Part shown: positions 11,927-23,047 of the stretch, in pieces
Layout: the number at the start of each line of letters is the position of its first letter
Numbering within the stretch: the stretch's first letter is position 1
Source of the DNA: Mesaphorura yosii
Lineage: Eukaryota > Arthropoda > Collembola > Poduromorpha > Tullbergiidae
Assembly: GCA_009869945.1 (NCBI GenBank)
Contig: WIXG01000233.1
Coordinates: 61,414 to 125,413, forward strand
DNA: 64,000 nucleotides
Direction: 5' to 3'
Program-made: the position numbers and the translations under genes
The notes under the pieces: generated by a model
What the model was told of the DNA's origin: nothing
Databases searched by the model: none
The model's input: only the letters and a program-made list of their open reading frames with translations

Positions 11927-12934
11927 CTAATCAGTGCCACCGCCACTGCGCATTGCACGGACAAGTCTCCGCATTACGATAGCATTCAAGAAGAATGGAA
12001 TGCCCAAACATATTGGCACAACCGTCAAAGGCTCGTTCGCTGTCAAATTCCACACGAAGCACATCTCAACAATGAGCAGGGTCGCTGCGCAAATTGACAG
12101 AAGCGTCAGCACTACAAATGGCATGTATTTGAAGTGTTTTCCGTGTGAGTTCGGAAATTGGCAATGACCAGCCTGCAGGAGAAACAAATGAAAGATTAAT
12201 AATTGAGTGCCTCGTACAAAAGCAACAAATTCTGCTTACTCATTTTAATCTGATTTTGAAAACTGAGAAACTTGATATTTGGTAGACTCGGTTCACGAAC
12301 TACGTACAAAATGAAGATCACAACCCAGCAGACTTCAGGTTCTATCAAACAAGTATTTACTGACGAGACGTAATTACACTGCTTGACTCAACCAATTGTG
12401 ATTTCGACAGAGACTAGGCAGACATGCTGTCAGCAAGTTCATACATTTCAAATTCGCTATTTGGAGACCCAGTGAATTGGAAATTGATGGAAAAGTACAG
12501 AACAGAGCATTTAGGCATTCCTGGCATGAGAAAGTAAGTAAACACACTTAATTGAACGGCGATACAATTAAAGATCTAACAAAAGAGTTGATTGGTTCCT
12601 GCACTCATACAGTTTCAGCAAAGGCATGCTACTTGAATACAATTAAAAGATTTACAGCCCCCGTGACTAAGAAGTTCAGAAATGTCATTTTCGCACTTTT
12701 ATTCATGTAATAAAACCCTCCAATGCCAAATCGAAGCGGTAGAAACGATTCGATGGTGCAGTGAAGGTATTTTGCCAGATTCGGCGTTATCACGGTGTCG
12801 AATCGAGGGAATGCGGGAGCACGCTTAAAATTCCAGATGAAATCGGTGGACACTTCCCAGAGACCCGATGTCATTTTGGCAAAGAAGGAAAGGACAACAT
12901 ACACGTAAATCGCGGCCAGCAGCCTTTTCGCCAT
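11927..12934 (-). CDS. Candidate four-TM protein, distant relative of the 39-51 kb family
   Basis: Exon 1 from ATG 12934 to 12656 (GCT|gtaaat, phase 0) and exon 2 from 12172 to the stop at 11927 (ctgcag|GCT) join in phase to 174 aa. Exon 1 opens MAKRLLAAIYVYVVLSFFAK and carries a further hydrophobic stretch. Exon 2 has two TM segments (MPFVVLTLLSICAATLLIVE and PICLGIPFFLNAIVM) followed by basic residues. The last-exon layout (a phase-0 acceptor, a Cys, two TMs, then RR) resembles the final exon of the plus-strand four-TM family. The 483-base intron is long for this genome, so the join is uncertain. Each exon alone could be a remnant. Confidence 0.4.
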
Positions 12935-12963
12935 TAGCTCGGCACTCTCCTAATGCAGGTTTC

Positions 12964-13680
12964 TCATTTCATTTTTCTTGTGCCTGTAATCGAAATGAGT
13001 TGTGAACCAGCTTGACCTGCTTCTGAAAAAATATGGGTAACATACGAATTCAGAGTAAACTTGACCACCACGAAGTACGCGTAAATATAGCACTGAAGAA
13101 AGCCAAACATTAAGACACCGCCACATAAGTATATCACGCCCAGAATTACAGCAACGCTTGACAGGACGTAGTTCTAGGTTTGATCCAGACGAAATAAAAC
13201 TCAACTGTGTCCGTGAGTATGGAACAAGAGAAGCAGGCCACCATTAACAGGTACTGCGTGTACTTCAATAGATTGGAGTTTTGAGAGTACGGGGCGGTGT
13301 CACGCGGAAGTACAAATCAAAGTCGCAAATTAACCAATTCAGAACGAGAAAATCCGTCTAATATAATGTCACAATAATTTTATTTAAGACTACTTGCTAT
13401 TTTATTCAGCAACAGCAGCTGAGAGAAGAGGAGCAGAAGATTGCGACGTGAGAAGCTGAATGCGATGAAAAAGTAAATGCATGCGTTGTACAAATTCGTC
13501 ACGAATATGTAAACGACCTTGACGACAAGATCAAATTCGTTCCCAAACAGTCGCGCACAGCCTCCAGACACTGTACGCCATCCAAACGCAACCGAACGTC
13601 AAATAGACGAAGGGGCTGAATTTCTTGGATTTTAGAGATATCACGTTGAGCAGTTTAGCTTTAGCAACTCGAGTAATTAA
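12964..13680 (-). pseudogene. Degenerate four-TM membrane-protein copy
   Basis: Read on the minus strand, four hydrophobic blocks follow in order. They are SPFVYLTFGCVWMAYSVW, then VVKVVYIFVTNLYNACIYFF, then YLLMVACFSCSILTDTVEFY, then SVAVILGVIYLCGGVLMFGF. They sit in different frames: the frame changes between blocks 1 and 2 and again near 13172 between blocks 3 and 4, and no convincing splice pairs rescue these breaks. The pattern is a four-TM gene with frameshifts, adjacent to the candidate at 11927-12934. Confidence 0.4.
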
Positions 13681-14345
13681 TCTGCATAAAACTCAATCAC
13701 ATTTAATTCTGTATTCGTAGTCATTTTGTGCACCACTACCAGATTCAGGTTCAGACCGAGAGCGTGAAGATGTTTTTAGGTGCAGTTCCTTTCCATTACT
13801 GTGTAATTTCCATTCCTTTGCGACCGAACTCATTCATGTACTTCCACTGCAATTGGCAACGTTCAAAGATTTTAGTCACGAGTTATTAAATTAATTTAGA
13901 CAAAAGACACGATATGTATGGATTGAAATCAGTTTTAACTATCAATGAATGCGGAATATGGTAGAAAGATGCCTTTAAGCCTTTGACAATTCGACTGCAC
14001 TTGGCTGCTGATCGTTTCCTCTTTAATTAAAACAAGCGCCAAATTTGAGCGGCAGGAAATATTTAGCAATGCAGATTGGTTGGGTATTTTCGCAGGTTGA
14101 ATACGATGTTAATGTCAAATCTATCAAGTCGACAATACGATGCGAGTAAAGGATTGTGCATGAAGTCCTGCGTCTGTACCACAGAAAAGAAAGGAGATTC
14201 ATCCAAGATCATGTTATGCTGAACTAATGTCTAATTTATTAACCAAAAGCAACAGCAATGTACTAGCAATACGTCTTAACTGTAATTAATTTGTAGCGAG
14301 TTTAATTTATAGTAATGCTAATGTAATGAAGTATTGTCAAGTTAA
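13681..14345. other. Intergenic, nothing recognised
   Basis: AT-rich sequence between the degenerate membrane-protein copy and the 3' end of maelstrom. I see no coding block or repeat. ATTAAA-like signals on the minus strand could end the maelstrom transcript. Confidence 0.4.
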
Positions 14346-17300
14346 TTACGCGTCAACAATTACTTGTGCTGCTTTTCGTTCACTCGAACCATGAATATTC
14401 ACTTTCGTCCTTGTCGGCTTGAAGGTCTCAGGTTCTTCATATTCCTCATTAACTCCGTAAGTATTTTCATTGTCGTTACGGTCAAAGTTTTCAAGAAGGT
14501 CATTAAGAGCATCAGCAGTGGTCGGTTCTTCAGCTGTTAGTTCTTCGCCTTAACATCATCACTCTTGAACTCGCCAGAATTCTTGAAGCCAGGAAGATCT
14601 TTGTAGCCATATTGTTGGTGACCGAACGTATTTTTTGACCAATCCATCCGTTTCTGGCCCTCTAGTTCCGCGTTGCAAAAAGGGTAATGTTTTCCTTCGA
14701 CTGGAACGATGCTCCAAAATCCAATTAATACGTCCAAGAAGTTCAAAGCAATACGATTCATCAAGTTCAAAGGGCAGTTCTCCCAAGCGTCATTGTTCTA
14801 AAAAAGGAACGAAGGAGCACAATAAAATGTTGAGCCCTATTTTTAGTTCGAAAGTTAATTTGAGTGAAGCAAGTAAGTATTGCACTCACGACTGCATGAT
14901 GGGGGCAACATATCTCTGCGATATATGCACAATCCAGTGAACGCAAATACTCCATCGCATCGCCTTCCCACAAAATTGACAGCAACGGGTCAATATCGCC
15001 ATATTTTTCAGGGTCGCCTGGCTTTCGTTCTCCCAACGGTTCGGACCAAATAGATTTTCTTGACTGACGTATTTTCATGTCAGTAGAACCACCTTCGTCC
15101 TCGTTTTCATTCTTCTTTGTGGCGCCGGTTTCTTTGTCATGTTTGTCCTTCGGCTCCTCTGAAGCCTTTGCTTCTCCTTCATTGTGCCGAGTCCCTGCCT
15201 CCTTTATAAATTCGTCAAGCCAATATTCCTTGATGTCGCATTCCATTGGGAACACCCAGTCAGAAATTGGGTCAACGTCTTTCAAATCCGACACAATTTC
15301 TTTAAGTTCAGCGAATGCGTTCGGAGATTCATTTTCAAATTCAACCAGTTTTCCGGACTGTAGGACAAAATACATTTCCTTCTCCCCCGCCTTTAATCCG
15401 CAGTAATTGGTATTTGGTCCTTGGTGTTCTGGTATTTTCTCTTCGTCTTCCTTAGACTTCAACATCGAGTGGGACGTATGGTTTGAGTATTTCGACTTGT
15501 TAGATTGATCCTGGCCAGGGGTAGACGGACCATTTGACGCAACTTTCTCAGTTTCTGTTGCTGTATCTGTGCGTTCATCCTCGTCCTCGCTTTCTTCAAG
15601 AATGGTTTGAAATTCAGCGTTTGCACGTGGAGTTGTCTGCTTTTCGTGCCGGTACTGTGAAACAAAATTGTTGCGAGCTTCGCGTTTCGCCTTGTCCTGG
15701 TCAACCATGTCAGAAGGTTCCTCAATATTCCACTGCTTTGTTCCTAATTCTTTAACGAGATTCTCATGTGGATCCATTACCAGTGTTAATTCAGCAGATC
15801 CAATGATGCCCAGCCTATCATTCCATTGCATGTCATCGTATTCAAATTGTTCTTCGGGCTCCTCCTCGTCCTCTTCTAGCTCCTCGTACACTTGTAGACC
15901 ATCGTAGAAATCTAGGCGTCTGGTGCGGATTCTTCCATCCTTAATATTGTAAAAAGGGACTCCACACTTGTAGAAAAGTTGCGAAGAAGGCGGAAGTTGA
16001 GTCGCTGGAAGGAGCTTTTCTGCTTCTTTAACTTTGTCATGAAATTCCGAGCCGCCTCTGTACATGTTCAAAAACAAAAGGCCAATCGGTCGTAAGGCGT
16101 ATTTTTCCTCTGGTTCAGGAATTTCTAAATAAATAATGTCTTTTACATTGAGCAACAAATTGGTGAAAGTCTTCCCGTGCTTCCTAGATTGAAGGTTACG
16201 GTATTGGAGTTTGTTATGAACTTACCACAAGCGTTGTACAGCCACTTGAAGCAAGACTCGGCTACCGCTATATCTAGTCTGGTGCAAAATAGCAATCTTG
16301 TTCCCCTCAAACAGGGTGGGTGCTAAAAGTAAGGTTAATAATATGCCTACGTATATGTAAGTTATGAGCTGCTTGTTATGATTGACAATGCTTCATTTGA
16401 AGTAAGTGCATGTAAATTTTAATTTACCGAATCAATGTAGTTTTGAATTTCCTTCAGAATTCGTTCATAATCTCGACAGTACGCAGAATATGGTGGAACT
16501 GGAAGTCCATTTGCGTTGCTAGTGTTCATACATTCAAATCGACTACCACATGGAGGTTCGCCTGCAGAAACCATAAGAATCATTAGTTAGCGAGCAAGCG
16601 TACTTAACCAAATTGTGTGAAATGTACCTGGGTCAATGAGCGCTGAATAATTATCAATTATTCCATCTTGCAAGGAGAACGTAACCATTCCAATTTCAGC
16701 TGGAATGTAATCTCCTTCATCAGTGTAGCAGTAGGGACTGAACTTCACCAAGATAATTTGCTTCGTACGCGGGTCTCCATCCATTTTAATGTCAGACAAT
16801 GCCTTGCACTGGAGCTTACGCTCAATTTTCTTCGCCAATTTACGTCGTTGAATCTCTCTAATTTGTCCGAGTCTAGAAGTTTTTATTATTATGAATTGAA
16901 CGTTCCTAGCCAAAAACAGAGATGGAAGTTAATATGTTAAAAACATTATTACGTAAATCCAAAAGTAGTTTTCTTCGTGTCATCATCGTGAGCCAGCAGG
17001 TCATGTCTCTTTTCCTCAGATAACAATTTCGTCTGAGGAACCACATTCTTGCTTGTGTATAGTTTGCTTTTCCGAAACGTTTCGGCCGCCTTCTTATATT
17101 CTAATTTCTTGTCAGCAGTCAGTTTCTGGTAAACAGAACATTTCACCTTAAAATATTTGAGCTATCACACGCATGCAGAATGTATTCAAATGCGAAATCG
17201 GTATCATTCTGTCGTTCATACAGGGAATGTTGATTATTCAAAGTTTGGGCAACTTGGGGATGCCCGTCTCGTCTTTTTTTGCCCCTGGATTGAAACTACA

Positions 17301-17472
17301 TGACATGAGTCAAAGTCAAGAAACCTTTGCTCACCTCCCACTCCAATGACAGCTCAGGTATGGCGTCCTTGACACCACCTGGGAACGATGTTCCATCGTG
17401 TTTCAATTCCTCCATTCGTTCCTCTATGAACAAGATGAACCCATTCTTCTTGGTCGTCTTTGTTGGTGCCAT
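14346..17472 (-). CDS. mael: Maelstrom, HMG-box piRNA-pathway protein
   Basis: Exons run 17472-17335, 17146-16953, 16905-16628, 16561-16428, 16322-16226, 16183-14890, then 14797-14537 or on to 14346. The N-terminus is an HMG box (KNGFILFIEERMEELKH; KLTADKKLEYKKAAETF). The Maelstrom RNase-H-like domain follows (AEIGMVTFSLQDGIIDNYSA; DPGEPPCGSRFEC; ESCFKWLYNACG) and ends in CCPHH...C, so the E-C-H-C set appears kept. It is split by an acidic, Ser/Glu-rich insert of roughly 300 residues. Known Maelstrom acts in nuclear piRNA silencing in gonads. Two oddities: exon 5 in its homologous frame ends phase 1 while exon 6 needs phase 2, and an acidic open frame at 14549-14346 continues in a different frame from the stop at 14537. 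An in-frame ATG at 17493 is an alternative start. Confidence 0.85.
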
Positions 17473-17953
17473 GTTTCTTCTTAACAATGCCACTACTACT
17501 TGTGGCTAACCAAACTCTGAATCGGTCCGCACTAAATTAAAACTTTAAAACTTAAACTAAGACGTAACTCAATAGCATAAAACTTAAAAACGTTGTGTCC
17601 AACTAAAAAGTAAAACGCAGGGGAGTTCAACAAAAAGAGGTCCACCCAACCTCCTGCGACGACGACTTTCGTTCAACAGAAACAAAAACTCACCGGTTGT
17701 CAACTAAAGTTGAGCAGTACTCCTGTTCGCTCATCCAGCTTTTAGCTCATTTTCATAACCAACCTAATCTGCATTAATTGCATATATGCAAAGAAGTATG
17801 CTGAGTATATGTTCTAGAATTGAAAAAGGAATTCTACGCCTCCATTTCGACTCTCACTGACCAACATTTTATTAACAACGCGTGACAGAGAATTAAGGTT
17901 GGTGTCGATAAATGTGATCACTGCCGTACTTTTAGTGGAGTGTCCATTTTCGT
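17473..17953. other. Intergenic between maelstrom and transposase-derived gene
   Basis: About 480 bases, AT-rich, no gene seen. It must hold the maelstrom promoter (minus strand) and the 3' end of the upstream minus-strand gene. Confidence 0.4.
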
Positions 17954-20749
17954 TTATGTGTCCAGGATTTTGAATGAGTTTTTTAGTATTTCCTGCCAAA
18001 TTTTATAAAAGGGTTTAAATCATCGTTTTGAATATATCTCGTGGGTAGCTACCTTCTGTGTCTCCATTGACTTGAAAGCTTTGTACACCCAGTCGACGAT
18101 ATCATCGGTGGACGGCAAATTGATTCTTGAACTGTGGCTTGTATTACTTTCGTTCATGTACTGGACCCATTCCTCTTCAATATGTTTCTAAAAGAAACCC
18201 AATGAATTCATTGATGCTCGACAGGGCTACTGAAGCATTGAATAAAGTCGAAGCTCCTACCAGCAGGAGTTGCCGTCCAACCATGTTCACTGGCTGTAGT
18301 TTACATGAACAGCCTGCAGGAAATATTCGGGGTTCTATGCCAAGCTTCTTGCATTTTTCGCTCATTTGTGAATGAATCGAATACGAATCCCACAACAGAA
18401 TAAGTGGTTGTGTGCTTCGAGGCGAAATGTTCAACTCCTTGACTAAAATCAAGTCCAGCCATTTCTCTAAACTTTTGACAGTAGGTTCTGTGGTTTTCGA
18501 GTAGTAAATCACTACGGGATTGTCAGTCTTCGTGTACACTTGATCCCAACTCGCGGATTTTTGGGCCTGAGAATTCCGCAAGTGTCATTGGGACTGCGAA
18601 ACGACTTACAATTTTACACGATTAGCATTTACCTTCACAACGAGCATTGGAGGTAAAACCTTGCCGCTGCTTGTCAAAGCGAGCTTGACTGTCGCTTCAC
18701 AATTCTTAATCGAGATTCTTCGCAGTCTTGAAGTTTTGCTATCACTCGTACTAATTTGTGCTTCGGAGGTCACAGACCCCGATGATGGCATGGAAGGGTT
18801 GTAATTTGGACTTGAAGAAAATGTTAAAGGAATTTCATCCATCGCGATCAGCGCTCGTTCGTCGTTGCTGTCTAATCCCAATTCCGGCTTAAGCTGTCGT
18901 AAGAATTCCTGAACGGACAACTCAAGTCCTTTCGGTAAGGCCCTATTAAAGTGCCCCTGCCAGTTTATTAGCAGGTGGTTCCGTTTGAAGAATCGCGTCG
19001 CCCAGCCTTGAGAAGCTTTGAATCCACTGTCGATCTCTACCGCTTGCGAGTTGTTCTTTGTAATGGCTTCCCGTGTGTACGATTGCAGTCTCTTGTAAGT
19101 TACTAAATCGTTACCGTCATATTGTTGCAGCAGCCATGTCAGGACTTGGTCATCAAATGGTTCGTGTGGTGATGTCGACAGTTCGAATCGTTTACACCAA
19201 CGCCTGTACCATCCGTATGAACATTGGATCTTTGTATGACCTTTTTCTCTAAAAGTGAAAAGATAAAAGGCGCGGCGGTGAGACAAAAGGAAACTTTTTA
19301 CTTCGCTTTTGAAACAACTTGTGGGAACATTTCTCTGGTAATAATTTCTAGGAACATTTCGCTTGAAACAATTTGTGGAACCAATTTACTTGGAACAAAT
19401 GTCCCAGGAACAATTTACCCAGAAAAACCCAGGTTTGCCTTTCAAGGGACATTAAAAGTTGCTAAAAACTCACCGATACAACTCTCTTGCTTTCTGTCTT
19501 ATCTGAGTGCTTGTAACTTTTACGGGCTTCTGTGACTGGACCCAATGATAAACCTCTTTTTCAATCTTTACATCCACCACTTGTGTTTGACTTCGTTCTT
19601 TGTACCCCTTTGAAAAGCTACTTGTTTTCTCTGGAGCAGCCGTTAATTGAATCTTGGGGGTATCTCCACAATCGAGTTGTGAAAGCGCTTGCGTTCCTTG
19701 CGTTTCAGGTCGTATTGTCTGGGTATGTGAATCATGCTCCAATAAACAGTGATTACTGGCATTAGCATTCCACTCAAATATCCTTCTTTGGCTGATGTGG
19801 AACAGCCGAGATGCTTGCCGTTGTCCCAGGAGTTTGCTGTATTCAACCATTTCCAATTTGAACCAGATTGGGTACTGCAATTGTATAATGCACAAATCTG
19901 AATCTGAGGACAAGTTATCACGAAACTTCCGAATTCATTAAGGATGCTTACCGAAATTCTGTTGAAAATTGTATACGTGCCCGCTGCAATTGCAGGCATT
20001 TTTGTGGTATTCACGGATTCCACATCCATTGAATCCAAGCTTGCGCATGTGTTCGCAGAACCACTGGCGTTCGCACTTCTCGCATCCAATACCCTTTCAC
20101 ACCAAAGTTTTAGCCAACGCAAATGTCCGTTCTCACCGGTTTCTGTCCATGACTCTATTTTATGACGGGCCCAGGACGCACTCAACTCAATATAAAGCTC
20201 ACTTTTAATCCTTAGCATCTCTGTTTGATTTCTCTTCAATTGACTAGATTTCAGTCTTTTTCTGACGGGAACGCTTTTGTTGCAGTATGAAATTCTTCGT
20301 CCTCGAAGCCACTCCTTCAACTCGCTCTCAATTGGACTGGTCTGGGGTTGACAACCTTCAGCTGTCACTTCTATATCATTGACTTCATTGCTGCCAATCC
20401 GCCCGCCTACAGAAGACAACGCCAGTTGCTGCAAGTCATGCTGCCTTTTCTCCTCATTGATCCAGTCTGAAACCGTGGTTGGATGAACTCCAAAAGTTGT
20501 GGCTCGTTTCACAATTGTCATTCGTGAAGTTCTGCGGCCCCTTCGTGAATTGCTTGGGCACGCTTCAGTGATGGCCCGGCGTTTTGACCTGTTCCTGATT
20601 CTGACAGTTGCCTGGTCGGTGTCATTCGTTGAAAATTCCAACACTTTGCGTTTAAATTGTGGCAAATACCTCTCGGCTGATGAGGACGATGTGGGTACAG
20701 CTGGACTAGCGCTGACCACTTGCTTAGACGATAACGATGAGGAATTCAT
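17954..20749 (-). CDS. Pogo/Tigger-type transposase-derived protein, intron-rich
   Basis: Six exons in perfect phase: 20749-19952, 19874-19474, 19248-18633, 18566-18261, 18187-18053 and 17992-17954, about 764 aa. A Brinker/Psq-type helix-turn-helix followed by a CENP-B-type HTH occurs twice (exon 1; exons 2-3). The clearest pieces are MVEYSKLLGQRQASRLFHIS and the GW.RRWCKRF ends. A third CENP-B half (GFKASQGWATRFFKRN) comes next, then a DDE domain. Catalytic-type positions read MDEIPLTF (D), LLWDSYSIHS (D) and KLQPVNMV, where N replaces the usual third D. The tail WVQYMNES...STDDIVDWVYKAF and ILKNSFK is typical of the superfamily. Multiple in-phase introns, no inactivating breaks and loss of the last acid suggest a domesticated, DNA-binding gene rather than an active element. 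I did not find terminal inverted repeats. Confidence 0.75.
19310..19430. repeat. Degenerate 14-16 bp minisatellite
   Basis: In intron 2 of the transposase-derived gene, about seven imperfect copies of a unit like AACAATTTNNCTNGG run head to tail. A related array lies at 37489-37600. Confidence 0.5.
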
Positions 20750-21006
20750 CCCTGAGAATACGGAAACTTACAAACTTGACTTTTCAGAGCACTGGTTAAT
20801 GAATTCAAAGAGTTTAAAATGCGCCGTCTGCAGAAATCCCTGGGTTTATCCCTTTCAGTCTGCGCGAGCGAGCTTCGCAACCCTCTCCAACTTTCGGTCT
20901 CGCTCTTGGAACTGCAAGAGTGAAAATGACGGATTGGATTTGTAGAATAAGTAATTTATTTACAACATCAGTCGGATTTGCCAACCGAGTACAAGGATTT
21001 TGGCAA
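20750..21006. other. Short spacer between transposase-derived gene and methyltransferase gene
   Basis: A minus-strand sequence ttctcag|gg just before the ATG at 20749 could be an acceptor for an upstream non-coding exon. Otherwise nothing is recognised except the poly(A) signal listed separately. Confidence 0.35.
20955..20960 (-). terminator. Poly(A) signal of the METTL7-like gene
   Basis: AATAAA on the minus strand, about 50 bases past the stop codon at 21007. Confidence 0.55.
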
Positions 21007-22024
21007 CTATTTAATGGCAACACCAACAATATGATTTTGAATTAAATTAAGCAATCTAGATTCTTCGTGATCTATTCGTATGTACTTGGATTCGATTTTT
21101 GAGAACCCACTGCGGCTGATTTCGTTGTACAGTTGGCGATCCAAGTGACAGTCAAACAATATGGGCCAAATTTTGGACCATGTCAGAAATCTTTGCACTT
21201 TGTACAGTCGTGACCGAGTATTTGAGTCAGGAACGTGTTCCAAGAAGTAGAATCTTCCACCCTGGAAAAAGTTTGCATTAAAAATAGTTTGTTATTATCA
21301 ATTCACTTGACAGCGTCATACTTTGGTGAGCACACGCCGAATTTCATTGAGATATTTTCGGACATGAGGAACTGAACACAACACAGTTGTGGCGACCACG
21401 ACATCAACCGTTGCAGACTTGACGCCCAACATTTCATCCCCCGACCATGAGACGATGAATTTCTCCAAAAAAATATCTGGAAACTAAAGCAATGATTTAC
21501 AATTCAGTGAACGACAGCCATTTGCTGAAAGATAGACTATGTGGGCAATACCCTTTTAAAGTTTTCTTGGAAGTACTGCTTGAAGTAGATGTTTGGATCC
21601 ACAACTATGAGGCGACTTTGTTGTGGGTAGTATTTCAGGTTTGTCCCGGTTCCAACCCCAATCTCCAAAATGCGAATTAATCCACGATTTCGTAAATCCA
21701 CGACATTGGAGTCAAGATAGTTCAAATCCTCGAATAGCTCTTCTTTTATGGGCTCCAACTTGTCCAAGTACAATTGGTACGTTTCATGGAGCGTGGTAGA
21801 AAAGAATCTGAAATGAAACAATCAATTTTGTCAATCAGCAGTTTTGCATTTGTGAGATGCGCAACTCAATAAGAATGAGAATTCACTCTGGAGTTTACGA
21901 ACTACCTGTCTCGCACTGCTTTGAACCTTCTTTCCAGAAAAATGTAAAAGACTATCGTCGTCGGAATGATGAGAATGAGATACTTCCATATCGAGTCACG
22001 TACTTCGATGTCAACTATTGCCAT
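21007..22024 (-). CDS. METTL7/TMT1-type membrane-anchored methyltransferase
   Basis: Exons 22024-21906, 21807-21552, 21483-21322 and 21261-21007 join in phase to about 263 aa, the usual family length. Residues about 9-30 form an N-terminal membrane anchor (WKYLILIIPTTIVFYIFLE). The SAM-binding motif I is ILEIGVGTGTNLKYYP, followed by the acidic motif VVDPN. The later blocks VDVVVATTVLCSV and GGRFYFLEHV are hallmarks of the METTL7 (thiol S-methyltransferase) family. The protein is expected on ER or lipid-droplet membranes, methylating small thiols or lipids. The gene is divergent from the XK-related gene, with about 1 kb between the starts. Confidence 0.9.
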
Positions 22025-23047
22025 AATTAATTCCGAATGCGAATTTGAGTACTTAACGTTGAAACGAAATTGGATTTCAATTTCATCCTAAATCTGTGTT
22101 AAACTCGTGTCGCAACTTCCACAGATTGCAACAAAACTGTTAGACACCTTTCTAACGCCCATTATATCACTCATGAATGGGATGTCACTGCTCTCGAGCC
22201 TCTCTAACCTCATGACCTTAATTAAATTATGCAAAGACTCATCTTTCACGTACACTTTTTTAAGATGCAACTGAATTGTGGTAATCAGCTGATCCTTCAT
22301 GGATGCTTGGCTCAGTGTAGGGTGAGACTCAACGTCGTGTTTGATAACAACCTGTTTATGCCATAATGTAAAAACCGGACCGCAGCGCAGCCTGAAAGCG
22401 CTTCACGTCAGGTTTAATGTGTTGTGGAATCTTCCGAGGTAAAGTCAATACCATCCACATAACACGTACTTAAATTCTCAATTATGTGCGCAATGTCAAC
22501 AATGGGAGAAAGTAAAAATGATAAGCGTCTCCTCTTACCCCTCGGGACAATGCGACAAGTCAATCAAAGCAATAGTGGTTTCATTTGCCTGTCTGCTTGA
22601 TTTTGAAATTGTAGCCAGCCAAACCAAATCCAAAACGTTTACTCCACGACGATCCGAAATGACGCAACCTCAACTTACGACGTAATAATTTAACCAACAC
22701 TTCCGGTCAACCGATCAACAAAACGAGCCTCATATCTACTCTCATTTTTAGAACTCGAACTCTAGTTTTTAGTCCTTATCGTGTGGAATTGGCGAGTGAG
22801 TGAGAGAAAGCCCTTGTCTTTGCATGCTTATCCTTCCCGGTGTTGTAAGTTTTGTGCCAGTGCCACTGTTGACTTTAATTAGTTATAGTTAACGAGCAAT
22901 TACAGACGGTGCCGATCAAGTTGTAATTGTATGTACAAGCATTTAAATTCAGCCGAATGCTTGCCAAATTATCCTCGTGGAATATCGTGTTTAATCATTG
23001 TTCACCAGTTCACTCGAGCTTCGCAAACTCTGACGACATAAATCAAA
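22025..23047. other. Divergent intergenic region
   Basis: About 1 kb between two divergent start codons (methyltransferase at 22024 minus, XK-related at 23048 plus). It must carry both promoters. Open frames here (for example 22088-22300 minus) show no domains. I see no clear TATA box. Confidence 0.4.

Noticed and set aside
20499-20945. 148-codon plus-strand frame
   Set aside because: Shadow of exon 1 of the transposase-derived gene.
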